Part shown: piece by piece, positions 15,964 to 24,262 of the stretch
Layout of the letters: each line of letters opens with the position of its first letter
Numbering within the stretch: the stretch's first letter is position 1
From: Nocardia albiluteola
GTDB lineage: Bacteria > Actinomycetota > Actinomycetes > Mycobacteriales > Mycobacteriaceae
Direction: 5' to 3'
NCBI RefSeq assembly: GCF_018860155.1
Contig: NZ_JAHKNI010000009.1
Coordinates: forward strand, 248,001 to 312,000
Length of the DNA: 64,000 nucleotides
Translations under genes and position numbers: made by a program
The notes under the pieces: generated by a model
Databases searched by the model: none
What the model saw: the letters and a program-made list of their open reading frames with translations, nothing else
Told to the model about the DNA's origin: nothing

Positions 15964-17370
15964 CTACTGATTCCCTCGGTACGACTTGCCGACTGTCTCG
16001 GCATACTGCTGGGATTGCTCGAGCGCGGTCTGCACGCTTTCGCGGCCCGCGATCGCGGCGCTGAGCTGCTGGCTCACCCGGGTGCCGAGATCCTGGAACT
16101 CGGGGATGGCCAGGAATTGGATGCCGGTGTACGGAACCGGTTGCAGCGTGGGATGTTCCGGATCCACCGTGGACATGGCCTGCAGCGTGACCGGGCCATA
16201 TGCCTTGGACGCGGCGGCGTATCCGGGGATCTGATACGTCGAATTGCGGCTGCCGGGCGGCACGTGTGACCAGCCGAGCTTCTCACCGACGTGCTTGATG
16301 TACTCCTTGCTGGTCATCCAGGAGATGAATTTCCATGCGGCATCGGGATTGTGGCTGGTCTTGGGGATGCCCAGCGACCAGGTGTAGAGCCAGCCGGAAT
16401 TCGGCTTCTGCTCGATCGGGGCCAGCGCATAGCCGATCTTGCCGACCACCTTGCTGGACGCGGGATCCTCGAGCACGCCGACCGCTGAGGTGGCGTCGTA
16501 CCACATCGCCGTGTCGCCCTGCGAGAGCTGCGTCGCGCATTCGCTGAAACCGCTTGTCGCCGCACCGGGTTCGCCGTAATTGTGGACGAGGTTCACGTAG
16601 AAGTTCCAGGCCTTCTTCACCTCTGGGCTGGTGAGCTGGGCATGCCAGTTCTGGTCGAACCAGCGCCCGCCGAAGGTGTTGACCACCGTATCCAGCGGGG
16701 CCAGCGACTCGCCCCAGCCCGGATTGCCGCGCAGGCAGATGCCCGAGTGCCCGTGCGCGGGATCGTTGAGCTTCTGGGCGAACTGGGCCACCTGATCCCA
16801 GGTCGGCTGGTCGGGCATGGTGAGCCCGGCCTGCTGGAACAGGTCCTTGCGGTACATCAGGAACGAGGACTCGCCGTAGAACGGCACCGAGTACATGTCG
16901 CCCTTGTACGACAGCGAACTGCGCAGGGAGGAGATGAAGTCCTGCGGGTCGTAGCCGGGGCTGCGGGCCTGGTAGGGGGACAGATCGGTGAGCCAGCCGT
17001 CCGCGGCCCACTGCGGGGTCTCGTAGTTGCTGATCATCACCACGTCGAATTCGCCGCCGCCGGTCGCGACCGAGGAGGTGATCTTCGCGCGGGCCTCGTT
17101 CTCGGACAGCGAGACGAACTTGAGCTTGATACCGGGATTGGCGCGCTCGAATTCGCCCGAGAGCGAGATCGCGTCCTGCATCTGCGAATTCGAGACCATC
17201 GCGATGGTGACCGTTCTTCCGCCGCCGGAGGTGAACGAACCCGCGCCCGCGCAGCCGGTGAGCGTGAGCACACCTGTAACCGCCAGTGCTGCAAGGCTCT
17301 TCACGCGCCCGCGACGACGCAGGGGGCCGTTCTTGTTTCGGGGCTTGATTCCGCTGGGCCGGATCTTCAT
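15964..17370 (-). CDS. Polyol/sugar ABC substrate-binding lipoprotein
   Basis: The 468-residue protein has a basic N terminus, a hydrophobic signal and lipobox 'LTGC' with Cys at about 40, so it is a membrane-anchored extracytoplasmic protein. The mature part is a family 1 solute-binding protein ('FDVVMISNYETPQWAADGWLTDL'). Context with SorC-type regulation and a divergent mannitol-dehydrogenase-type gene suggests a hexitol or pentitol ligand. It starts 6 bases after the regulator stop, consistent with one transcript. Confidence 0.92.
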   Translation of the reverse strand: MKIRPSGIKPRNKNGPLRRRGRVKSLAALAVTGVLTLTGCAGAGSFTSGGGRTVTIAMVSNSQMQDAISLSGEFERANPGIKLKFVSLSENEARAKITSSVATGGGEFDVVMISNYETPQWAADGWLTDLSPYQARSPGYDPQDFISSLRSSLSYKGDMYSVPFYGESSFLMYRKDLFQQAGLTMPDQPTWDQVAQFAQKLNDPAHGHSGICLRGNPGWGESLAPLDTVVNTFGGRWFDQNWHAQLTSPEVKKAWNFYVNLVHNYGEPGAATSGFSECATQLSQGDTAMWYDATSAVGVLEDPASSKVVGKIGYALAPIEQKPNSGWLYTWSLGIPKTSHNPDAAWKFISWMTSKEYIKHVGEKLGWSHVPPGSRNSTYQIPGYAAASKAYGPVTLQAMSTVDPEHPTLQPVPYTGIQFLAIPEFQDLGTRVSQQLSAAIAGRESVQTALEQSQQYAETVGKSYRGNQ

Positions 17371-17376
17371 GGGGCC

Positions 17377-18360
17377 TCAGCCCTCCTTCTTTTCCAACAG
17401 CCATCGCGCGCAGTCGATGTCGGTGACCAGGATTGTGGCCAGCCCGCCGCGCAGTGCGCCCAGGACGGCCTGGCGTTTGGCGGCGCCGCCGGAGATCAGC
17501 AGCGTGGTCGGGCAGGCGCGGATCGCCTCGAGCGATACCGACACCGTGCGCGCGGCGAGATTTCCCGGCACATCGGTGCCGTCGGCGCGGAAGAAGCGGC
17601 CGCCGATCTCGCCGACCGCGCCCAGCCCGCGCAGCTCGTCGAGCAGGGCGGTATCGAGAAAGCTCCCCTCGAAAAGGGTTCCGGCGGTGGACGCCGCGCC
17701 GACCCCGAACATCATCACCTCGGCGGCGCGGCCCAGGGCCATCGCGCGACCGAGCACCGAATCCTGTTCCAGCGCGGTCACCGTCGCGGCGTCGGCGTAG
17801 AGGGGAGCGTGCAGCCGGACGGGGGTGGCCCGCAGCTGGGTGGCGCAGCGGCCGAGGGTGAACTCGACGCCGGTCTGATAGTCCGAGGCGGTGAGCGAGC
17901 CGTCGAGCTGGACGACGGTGGCGCAGCGGGCCGAATGCGGGCCGAGCGCGGTGGCGATCGCGATCGTTTCGGGGCCCCAGGTGAATCCGAGCGCGGACTC
18001 GGGCCGCAGCCGCCGCGCCAGCACCGACACCGCGGCCTCGGCGAGGGGGGCCAGGCCCGCGTCGGGTGACTGGCCCAGCACGACCACCTCGGTGAGCCCG
18101 AAGGCGGCCTCGAGCTCGCGCTCGACCTCGGTGTGCACGGCGGCGCTCAACTCCTCGGGGACCACGATCTCGATGCGGACCAGGCCCTGGGCCCGGGCGC
18201 GGGCGATCAGCCGCCCGGCGGTCGGGCGCGAAACCCCCAGGACGGCGGCGATTTCGGCCTGCGTGGCGCCCTCGAGGTGGTAGAGGCGCGCGGCGCGCAG
18301 GGCCAGCCGGACATCCTCCGGATTGCTGGGCCGGGGTTCGGGGGCCACGACGCTCCTCAC
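17377..18360 (-). CDS. SorC/DeoR-type sugar-binding transcriptional regulator
   Basis: The 327-residue protein has an N-terminal helix-turn-helix ('GATQAEIAAVLGVSRPTAGRLIARA') and a C-terminal sugar-phosphate-binding domain of the SorC family ('GFTWGPETIAIATAL', 'MMFGVGA'). SorC regulators bind phosphorylated sugars or polyols. It is the first gene of the uptake operon. Two matching operator-like sequences (18391-18425) lie 31-65 bases upstream of its start and also precede the divergent dehydrogenase, so it probably controls both. Confidence 0.9.
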   Translation of the reverse strand: MRSVVAPEPRPSNPEDVRLALRAARLYHLEGATQAEIAAVLGVSRPTAGRLIARARAQGLVRIEIVVPEELSAAVHTEVERELEAAFGLTEVVVLGQSPDAGLAPLAEAAVSVLARRLRPESALGFTWGPETIAIATALGPHSARCATVVQLDGSLTASDYQTGVEFTLGRCATQLRATPVRLHAPLYADAATVTALEQDSVLGRAMALGRAAEVMMFGVGAASTAGTLFEGSFLDTALLDELRGLGAVGEIGGRFFRADGTDVPGNLAARTVSVSLEAIRACPTTLLISGGAAKRQAVLGALRGGLATILVTDIDCARWLLEKKEG

Positions 18361-18390
18361 CGTTGAGCGATCACCGCATCGGTATGCCGC

Positions 18391-18425
18391 GTGAACATTT
18401 GCTCACGGGGTGATCTGTTGCTCAC
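18391..18425. promoter_or_regulatory. Two SorC-type operator copies in the divergent promoter
   Basis: GTGAACATTTGCTCAC (18391-18406) is a near-perfect dyad of the form GTGARCAWWTGYTCAC. A second copy, GTGATCTGTTGCTCAC (18410-18425), begins 19 bases later. Both lie between the divergent regulator/uptake operon and the dehydrogenase gene. Confidence 0.75.
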
Positions 18426-18444
18426 GTACGGTACCATCGCGAGT

Positions 18445-19893
18445 GTGACGCACACAACACTTATGCGAGCCGGCTACGACCGGAGCGGACTGACCACCGG
18501 CATCGTGCACTTCGGTGTCGGCGGATTTCACCGCGCTCACCAGGCGATGTATGTCGACACGTTGCTCGGGGGCGGTGGTGCGCGGGACTGGGCCATCTGC
18601 GGTGTCGGTGTGCTGCCCGGCGACCGCCGCATGCGCGACGTGCTGACCGCGCAGGACGGGCTGTACACCCTCTCGGTCGTCGAGCCCGACGGCTCCTGGG
18701 ACACCCGGGTGATCGGTTCGATCGTCGAATACCTGTATGCCCCCGACGATCCCGAGGCGGTGCTGGCCAAGCTCGCCGATCCGGCCACGCGCATCGTCTC
18801 GCTCACCATCACCGAGGGCGGCTACGGGATCTCCGCGGTCTCCGGCGAATTCGACGCCTCCGCCCCGGCCGTCGCCGCGGATCTCGCGCCGGGGGCGGTG
18901 CCGGGCACGGTCTTCGGGCTCGTGGTCGAGGGGCTGGCGCGGCGGCGCGCGGCCGGGATCGCACCCTTCACCGTGATGTCGTGCGACAACATCGAGGGCA
19001 ACGGGCACGTCGCGCGCCGGGTGTTCGGGGCATTCGCCCGGCTGCGCGATCCCGCGCTGGGCGACTGGGTCGAGCAGCAGGTGCGATTCCCGAATTCGAT
19101 GGTGGACCGCATCACCCCGGCGACGCCGCCCGACGCCGCGGCCGAGGTATTGCGGCGTACCGGCATCGAGGACGGCTGGCCGGTGGTCACCGAGCCGTTC
19201 ACGCAGTGGGTGCTCGAGGATTCGTTCACGCTCGGGCGCCCACCCTACGAGCGGGCCGGGGTGCAGGTGGTCGCCGACGTGACCCCGTACGAGCTGATGA
19301 AGCTGCGCCTGCTCAACGCGAGCCATCAGGGCATCGCCTACTTCGGGCACCTGTGCGGGTATCGCCTGGTGCACGAGGCCGCGCAGGACCCGCTGTTCGA
19401 CCGATTCCTGATGCGGTACATGGACCTGGAGGCCACCCCGACGCTGCGCCCGGTTCCGGGCGTCGATCTGGACCTATACAAGCGCACCCTCATCGAACGC
19501 TTCGCCAACCCCGCCATCGGCGACACCATCGCCCGCCTGTGTGCCGAATCCTCCGACCGGATCCCGAAATGGGTGCTGCCGGTGATCCGCGAGCGCCTGG
19601 CCGTAGACGGGGAGATCGAATGCGCTGCCGCGATCGTGGCCGGCTGGGCCCGGTACGCCGAGGGGGTCGACGAGCAGGGCGAGCCGATCGAGGTCGTGGA
19701 CCGGCTGCGCGACGAGCTGATGCCGCTGGCCCGCCGACAGCGGGCCGAGCCCACGGCATTCCTGAGCGCGCGTGAGGTTTTCGGTGATCTGATCGAGGAG
19801 CCGCGTTTCGTCCGGGCGTACGTGTCCGCGTTGGAATCGCTGCACGCAAAGGGAGCGCGAGCGACGCTGGCCGATCTTGTCGGGAACGAGTAA
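18445..19893 (+). CDS. Mannitol dehydrogenase family oxidoreductase
   Basis: The 482-residue protein with GTG start belongs to the long-chain polyol dehydrogenases that oxidise mannitol, arabitol or sorbitol with NAD. An N-terminal Rossmann segment 'GIVHFGVGGFHRAHQA' and the catalytic K-x4-N-x2-H pattern in 'MKLRLLNASHQGI' are visible. GTG 18445 is chosen because the operator ends at 18425. No good ribosome site is present, so a leaderless transcript is possible; ATG 18463 is an alternative. It likely oxidises the polyol imported by the divergent ABC system. Confidence 0.9.
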   Translation: MTHTTLMRAGYDRSGLTTGIVHFGVGGFHRAHQAMYVDTLLGGGGARDWAICGVGVLPGDRRMRDVLTAQDGLYTLSVVEPDGSWDTRVIGSIVEYLYAPDDPEAVLAKLADPATRIVSLTITEGGYGISAVSGEFDASAPAVAADLAPGAVPGTVFGLVVEGLARRRAAGIAPFTVMSCDNIEGNGHVARRVFGAFARLRDPALGDWVEQQVRFPNSMVDRITPATPPDAAAEVLRRTGIEDGWPVVTEPFTQWVLEDSFTLGRPPYERAGVQVVADVTPYELMKLRLLNASHQGIAYFGHLCGYRLVHEAAQDPLFDRFLMRYMDLEATPTLRPVPGVDLDLYKRTLIERFANPAIGDTIARLCAESSDRIPKWVLPVIRERLAVDGEIECAAAIVAGWARYAEGVDEQGEPIEVVDRLRDELMPLARRQRAEPTAFLSAREVFGDLIEEPRFVRAYVSALESLHAKGARATLADLVGNE

Positions 19894-19958
19894 TAGACGG
19901 CGGCGGTGGCGGCGCGCCCGTCGTGATGTCAGGCCCGTCGCCGCGGGCGCCCGGGTGA

Positions 19959-19998
19959 CGCCACGCCGGACGTGACGGACGCCACGTTCGGCGTGGCG
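19959..19998. terminator. Hairpin after the mannitol-dehydrogenase-type gene
   Basis: CGCCACGCCG (19959-19968) pairs with 19989-19998. A competing shorter stem GCCACG/CGTGGC (19981-19986 with 19992-19997) uses the same 3' arm. It lies 66 bases after the stop codon and 63 bases before the next gene, so it may be a terminator or a leader structure of that gene. Confidence 0.5.
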
Positions 19999-20061
19999 AG
20001 AGTGGGTGTGGCACAGGGCCGGTGGAGTGCGCTGGCGGTCTCGCGGTACCGTAGGGAGGCT

Positions 20062-20652
20062 ATGAAGCAAGCCGCTACATCATCTTCCGGAGCCTGGCTC
20101 GCGAGCGACGGCGCCACGGTGCCGTTCCGCGAGGCCGCGGTGGCATGGGCACTGGCCGCCCACGAGGTTTTGGCCGAAACCGCCACCGACTATGGGCATT
20201 TCGTGACCATTGACGAACTCGCCGAGCGCGTGCAGGAGATCTCGGGCGTGCACACCGACGCCCCGACCCGCACCTGGATGGACGCCATCCTGCGCAAGGT
20301 CGCCCGCCGCTGCCACGGCGCGGGGGAGCCGCCGCTGACGTCCCTGTGCGTGCGGGCCGACCACACGGTCGACCTCACCTACAAGTACGTCCTCGAACTC
20401 GCCGGACTGCCCACCCCGGAGGACATGGAGCTGCACGCCGCCTACGCGCGCTGGCAGTGCTACCAGGCCTACGGTGCGGAGATCCCCGCCGACGGCGGCG
20501 TGCCTCCGCTCACCCCGAAGGTCGCGGCCAAGCGCAACAAGTCGGCCGCGCGCCCCACGACCGTGGCGGCCCCGGAACCGGAGCCGGCCCCCGCGGTGTG
20601 CCCGCAGTGCTTCATCCAGCTCCCGGCCACGGGAATCTGCCAGTACTGCTGA
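20062..20652 (+). CDS. Hypothetical protein with C-terminal zinc-ribbon cysteines
   Basis: The 196-residue cytoplasmic protein was not assigned to a named family. ATG 20062 follows GGGAGG. A helical N-terminal domain of about 145 residues contains 'HEVLAETATDYGHFVTIDELAERVQ'. A Pro/Ala-rich linker follows, then a C-terminal 'CPQCFIQLPATGICQYC' pattern with two C-x2-C pairs, as in a zinc ribbon. The layout suggests a nucleic-acid or protein-binding adaptor, but this is inference. It lies upstream of a macro-domain gene on the same strand. Confidence 0.7.
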   Translation: MKQAATSSSGAWLASDGATVPFREAAVAWALAAHEVLAETATDYGHFVTIDELAERVQEISGVHTDAPTRTWMDAILRKVARRCHGAGEPPLTSLCVRADHTVDLTYKYVLELAGLPTPEDMELHAAYARWQCYQAYGAEIPADGGVPPLTPKVAAKRNKSAARPTTVAAPEPEPAPAVCPQCFIQLPATGICQYC

Positions 20653-20694
20653 ACATCCGGTTCAGTGACACATGAGTAGTGCCGCCTGTCGCGA

Positions 20695-20735
20695 CCCGCG
20701 TTGTTGCATGGCAGACCCCGCGTTGTTGCATGGCA
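20695..20735. repeat. Two identical 19-base direct repeats before the macro-domain gene
   Basis: CCCGCGTTGTTGCATGGCA occurs at 20695-20713 and again at 20717-20735, period 22. Each contains TTGC-ATG-GCA, a short dyad. The spacing of about two helical turns fits cooperative protein binding. It lies 87 bases before the macro-domain start. Confidence 0.7.
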
Positions 20736-20821
20736 ACGGCGGCGTCCGCGGACCTGGCGTCCGCCCCACGCGCAGCTGATATTGCCTTTGCGGCGTGGCG
20801 CGCCGGCGGCAGAATGGCCTC

Positions 20822-21334
20822 GTGGCGAAACTGGAACTGGTGCGAGGCGATATTACCGAGCAGCACGTCGACGCGGTGGTGAACGCCGCGAATTCCTCGC
20901 TGCTGGGCGGCGGAGGCGTCGACGGTGCGATCCACCGCAAGGGCGGTCCGGCGATCCTCTCCGAGTGTCGCGACTTGCGCGCGTCGCGTTATGGGAGAGG
21001 CCTGCCGACCGGGCAGGCCGTCGCCACGACCGCGGGCAACCTGCCCGCTCGCTGGGTGATCCACACCGTGGGCCCGGTCTGGTCGGACACCGAGGACCGC
21101 TCGGCCCTGCTGGAGTCGTGTTATCGCGAATCCCTGCGGGTGGCAGACGAATTGGGTGCCCGCAGCGTCGCGTTCCCGGCGATCTCGACCGGAATCTTCG
21201 GCTGGCCGCTGGACGACGGCGCCCGCATCGCGGTCGAGACGGCGCGTGCGGCCGACACGGCCGTCGAGGAGATCTGCTTCGTCCTGTTCACCTCGGCCGC
21301 CTACGACGCTTTCGCCGCGCGCCTGAGCAGCTGA
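20822..21334 (+). CDS. Macro-domain protein (putative ADP-ribose hydrolase)
   Basis: The 170-residue single macro domain resembles the YmdB/O-acetyl-ADP-ribose deacetylase type. Hallmarks are 'RGDITEQHVDAVVNAANSSLLGGGGVDGAIH' (split here by convention, ligand loop Asn and Gly run) and 'PAISTGIFGWP'. Such proteins bind or hydrolyse ADP-ribose derivatives in the cytoplasm. GTG 20822 gives the usual family start 'AKLELVRGD'; an ATG at 20795 would add nine residues. Tandem repeats lie upstream and the IS110 element inserted just after the stop. Confidence 0.88.
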   Translation: MAKLELVRGDITEQHVDAVVNAANSSLLGGGGVDGAIHRKGGPAILSECRDLRASRYGRGLPTGQAVATTAGNLPARWVIHTVGPVWSDTEDRSALLESCYRESLRVADELGARSVAFPAISTGIFGWPLDDGARIAVETARAADTAVEEICFVLFTSAAYDAFAARLSS

Positions 21335-21369
21335 CTCCACGCGGTTAGACATCCCAGGTCTGTAAGTTG

Positions 21370-22584
21370 TCAAGCGGCTTGGGTGTTTTGGCGGTGTGCC
21401 CAGGCGGTGTGTTCGTTGTAGGGGGTGTGGTGGCGCAGACAGCCGTGGAGAATGCCGACCAGCCGGTTGCCGAGGGCGCGCAGGGCTTGGTGGTGTAGGT
21501 CGCCGGCGGCGCGGCGCTGGTCGTAGAAGGTGCGGGCTCCGGGGCTGCGGCTGATGGCGCAGAAGGCCCATTGGTCGATGGCGTCGTAGAGGCGGCGGTT
21601 GCGGACGTGGCGGGCCAGCACGGCGCGTTTTCGCCCTGACGCGATGGTCAGGGGTGAAGTTCCGGCGTAGTTCTTGCGAGACTTGGCGGTGGTGTAGCGG
21701 TCGGGGTCGTCCCCGAACTCACCGAGCACCCGGGCGCCGAGGATGACACCGAGTCCTGGCAGGGAGAGGTAGATGTCGGCGTCCGGGTGTTTCTCAAAAT
21801 GGGCTGCCAGCTCGGTTTCGAGTCCGGCGATGGCGGTGTTGATCTCGGTGATGATGCCGACCGTGGCGCGGGTGGTGGCGGCGAGCGCGGTGGTGGCCGC
21901 GGCGGCGGCGGTGAGGTGCCGCTCGCGCAGCGCGGTCTGGATCTGCGCGGCGCGTGTATCGATATTGCGTTGTCGGCCAGCGCGTTTGAGCGTGGCCCGC
22001 AGTGCCGACGAGCTCAACGTGGCCCCTTCGGCCGGGGACGGAGCGCGACCCAGGACGGCCAGGGCGTCGCGGTCGGCCAGATCGTCGAAGGCGGTCAGCG
22101 CGGCCGGGTAGTACTCGCGCAGCGCCGAGCGCAGGGTGTTGGTGTGGCGGTTGCGGGTCCAGATGAGGTTCTGGTGGGCGCGGGCGAGGATCTTGATCGC
22201 TTCGGCGCCGGGGCTGTCCCCGGCGATCGGCTGGTGGTTGTGCCGGTCGGTGCGCACCAGATCGGCGAGCAGCTTCGCGTCCCCGGCATCGGATTTCGCG
22301 CCGGACACGTGGTGGCGGTCGCGGTAGCGGGCGGCGGCGAGCGGGTTGATCGCATACACCCGGTAACCGGCCGCGACCAGCGCGTCGACCCACAGGCCCC
22401 GGTCGGTTTCGATCCCGATCACGACCTCGCCGGGATCCTGGGCGTGGCCGGCAACCAGGTCGTGGAAGGCGCTGATACCGGCCAATCCTTCCGGCAGCCG
22501 CCGCGCGGCCAACCGCGTGCCGGTTTCGGTCATGACATGGATATCGTGATGATCTTCGGCCCAGTCATCGCCGAGGAAGATCAA
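21370..22584 (-). CDS. IS110-family transposase (DEDD recombinase)
   Basis: About 404 residues from TTG 22584, which follows GGGGTGACTCA; the frame is open to 22722 so a longer form is possible. The N-terminal RuvC-like DEDD domain has Asp in 'IFLGDDWAEDHHD', Glu in 'VVIGIETDRG' and two Asp in 'SDAGDAKLLADLV'. The C-terminal Tnp_20 domain has 'LPGLGVILGARVLGEFGD' and a conserved Ser in 'YAGTSPLTIASG'. ATG starts further in would delete the first acidic residue. IS110 recombinases act with an element-encoded bridge RNA. The reading frame looks intact. Confidence 0.88.
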   Translation of the reverse strand: MIFLGDDWAEDHHDIHVMTETGTRLAARRLPEGLAGISAFHDLVAGHAQDPGEVVIGIETDRGLWVDALVAAGYRVYAINPLAAARYRDRHHVSGAKSDAGDAKLLADLVRTDRHNHQPIAGDSPGAEAIKILARAHQNLIWTRNRHTNTLRSALREYYPAALTAFDDLADRDALAVLGRAPSPAEGATLSSSALRATLKRAGRQRNIDTRAAQIQTALRERHLTAAAAATTALAATTRATVGIITEINTAIAGLETELAAHFEKHPDADIYLSLPGLGVILGARVLGEFGDDPDRYTTAKSRKNYAGTSPLTIASGRKRAVLARHVRNRRLYDAIDQWAFCAISRSPGARTFYDQRRAAGDLHHQALRALGNRLVGILHGCLRHHTPYNEHTAWAHRQNTQAA

Positions 22585-22850
22585 TGAGTCACCCCGATTC
22601 GTGTCGCTGTGCGCAATGGTGTTCGAGCCCAAGGCAACCCGGCGGCGACCTAATGGATCAGTGCTCGACCGGCACGACACCCCAGTAGCGCTACAGGCGA
22701 CCTCGCCAACCGGCCGGGGCACGATCTAACCCTAGGAATCGGACATCACTCCAGGCGGACAGAGTGCTCACCGGCCGGCGGCTCGGCGACCAGCCTCCCC
22801 GACCCCGATCGCTACCGGGCGGGAATGAACTGATCGACTCCCATTAGGTG
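22585..22850 (-). ncRNA. Candidate bridge-RNA region of the IS110 element
   Basis: In IS110-group elements the untranslated left end upstream of the transposase encodes the bridge RNA that binds donor and target DNA. Here about 265 bases before the transposase start hold no gene and contain repeated ACCGGCCGG-containing segments (22708-22717 and 22769-22778) able to fold. Exact ends and guide loops cannot be assigned by eye. Confidence 0.4.
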
Positions 22851-23054
22851 TCCGGTTGCCGTTGACGGCGCGGCTGGTTCCGGCTATCCGAGATCATCGG
22901 GCAGCAGCCGAAAGTGCGTGTGTTCGTGCGTGGATCGTGACTCGCTGTTCGTGCGCTACGTTCTCCACGCCGAGCGCTGTACGGCGATGCGGGGCGGTCG
23001 GGCCTCGATCAGCCTGTGTCGGTGTCGAGTTCGCACCCCCTCATCCTCTAGACT
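22851..23054. other. Host DNA between the IS110 left end and the ruvC promoter
   Basis: No gene is seen. TAGACT at 23049-23054 immediately before the SOS box is a plausible -10 element for ruvC. The rest shows no feature I can name. Confidence 0.4.
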
Positions 23055-23070
23055 TCGAACAACTGTTCGC
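23055..23070. promoter_or_regulatory. LexA (SOS) box upstream of ruvCAB
   Basis: TCGAACAACTGTTCGC matches the actinobacterial SOS box TCGAAC-N4-GTTCGA at all but the last base. It lies 20 bases before the ruvC start and abuts a possible -10 element, the expected place for LexA repression. Confidence 0.9.
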
Positions 23071-23090
23071 TGACTCGAGGGGTGCTGCTG

Positions 23091-23660
23091 GTGCGGGTGA
23101 TGGGTGTCGACCCCGGGCTCACGCGGTGTGGTCTGAGCATCGTCGAGGGCGGGCTCGGGCGGCAGGTCACGGCGCTGGACGTCGATGTGGTGCGCACCCC
23201 GCCGGAGATGGATCTCGCTCATAGGCTGCTCGCGGTCTCCGACGCGGCCGAGCACTGGATGGACGCGCACAAGCCCGAGGCTGTCGCGATCGAGCGGGTG
23301 TTCTCCCAGCACAACGTGCGCACCGCGATGGGCACCGCGCAGGCGGGCGGGGTCATCGCGCTCGCGGCCGCGCGCCGGTCGATCCCGGTGGCATTTCATA
23401 CCCCGAGCCAGGTCAAGGCGGCGGTCACCGGCAACGGGTCCGCGGACAAGGCGCAGGTGACGGCGATGGTGACGCGGATCCTGGGTCTGCAGGTCGCGCC
23501 GAAGCCCGCCGATGCCGCCGATGCGCTCGCCCTGGCGATCTGTCATTGTTGGCGGGCGCCGATGCTGGATCGGATGGCCAAGGCCGAGGCGATGGCCGCC
23601 GAACAGCAGCGCAAATATGCCGAACGACTGGCCCAGCAACGAAAGGCGGTAACCCGGTGA
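23091..23660 (+). CDS. ruvC: Holliday junction resolvase RuvC
   Basis: The 189-residue endonuclease cleaves Holliday junctions with RuvAB. The RNase H-like core is clear: Asp in 'MGVDPGLTRCG', Glu in 'VAIERVFSQHN', and the C-terminal Asp pair in 'DAADALALAICH'. GTG 23091 is chosen because GAGGGG lies 8 bases upstream and mycobacterial RuvC begins 'VRVMGVDPG'; a GTG three codons earlier overlaps that site. Its stop overlaps the ruvA start (GTGA). Expression is likely SOS-induced through the LexA box. Confidence 0.96.
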   Translation: MRVMGVDPGLTRCGLSIVEGGLGRQVTALDVDVVRTPPEMDLAHRLLAVSDAAEHWMDAHKPEAVAIERVFSQHNVRTAMGTAQAGGVIALAAARRSIPVAFHTPSQVKAAVTGNGSADKAQVTAMVTRILGLQVAPKPADAADALALAICHCWRAPMLDRMAKAEAMAAEQQRKYAERLAQQRKAVTR

Positions 23661-24262
23661 TCGCGTCGGTGCGCGGAGAGGTACTCGAGATCGGCCTCGA
23701 CCACGCGGTACTCGAGGCCGCCGGGGTCGGCTACCGGCTCAACGCCACCCCCGCGACGCTGGCCGCCCTCACCCGCGGCGAGGAATCGCGGCTGTATACC
23801 GCGATGATCGTGCGCGAGGATTCGATGACGCTGTACGGCTTCGCCGACACCGAGGCGCGGGAGCTGTTCGGGTTGCTGCAGACCGTGTCCGGGGTCGGGC
23901 CGCGCCTGGCCATGGCGGTGCTGGCGGTGCTCGAGCCCGAAGCGCTGCGCAAGGCCCTCGCGGAGAGCAATGTCGCGGCGCTGACCCGGGTGCCCGGCAT
24001 CGGCAAGCGCGGCGCCGAGCGCATGGTCGTCGAGCTGCGCGACAAGGTGGATCTCGTTCCGGTGCAGTCGGGTCCACCCGGATCGGGCCCGGCGGCCGTG
24101 GTCACCCCGGTCCGCGATCAGGTGGTCGACGCGCTGATAGGCCTCGGATTTGCGGCGAAACAGGCCGAGCCCGCGGTGGATTCGGTGCTGGCGGACCAGC
24201 CGGATCTGGATACGTCCAAGGCCCTGCGCGCGGCGCTGGGCATGCTCGGTAAGAACCGGTGA
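23657..24262 (+). CDS. ruvA: Holliday junction DNA helicase subunit RuvA
   Basis: The 201-residue protein has domain I 'SVRGEVLEI...GVGYRLNAT', the helix-hairpin-helix pairs 'TVSGVGPRLA' and 'RVPGIGKRGAERM', a flexible Pro/Gly linker, and a C-terminal RuvB-binding domain ('VVDALIGLGFAAKQAE'). It binds the junction as a tetramer. GTG 23657 overlaps the ruvC stop by four bases. Its stop overlaps the ATG of a possible 52-codon frame before ruvB. Confidence 0.96.
   Translation: MIASVRGEVLEIGLDHAVLEAAGVGYRLNATPATLAALTRGEESRLYTAMIVREDSMTLYGFADTEARELFGLLQTVSGVGPRLAMAVLAVLEPEALRKALAESNVAALTRVPGIGKRGAERMVVELRDKVDLVPVQSGPPGSGPAAVVTPVRDQVVDALIGLGFAAKQAEPAVDSVLADQPDLDTSKALRAALGMLGKNR

Larger units (their letters stand above)
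21336..22850 (-). mobile_element. IS110-family insertion sequence (ends approximate)
   Basis: A DEDD-type transposase gene on the minus strand is followed by about 30 bases at its 3' side and preceded by about 265 bases without a gene at its 5' side. This is the layout of IS110-group elements. They lack clear terminal inverted repeats and usual target duplications, so the ends cannot be fixed by eye. It lies between the macro-domain gene and ruvC and interrupts neither. Confidence 0.75.
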
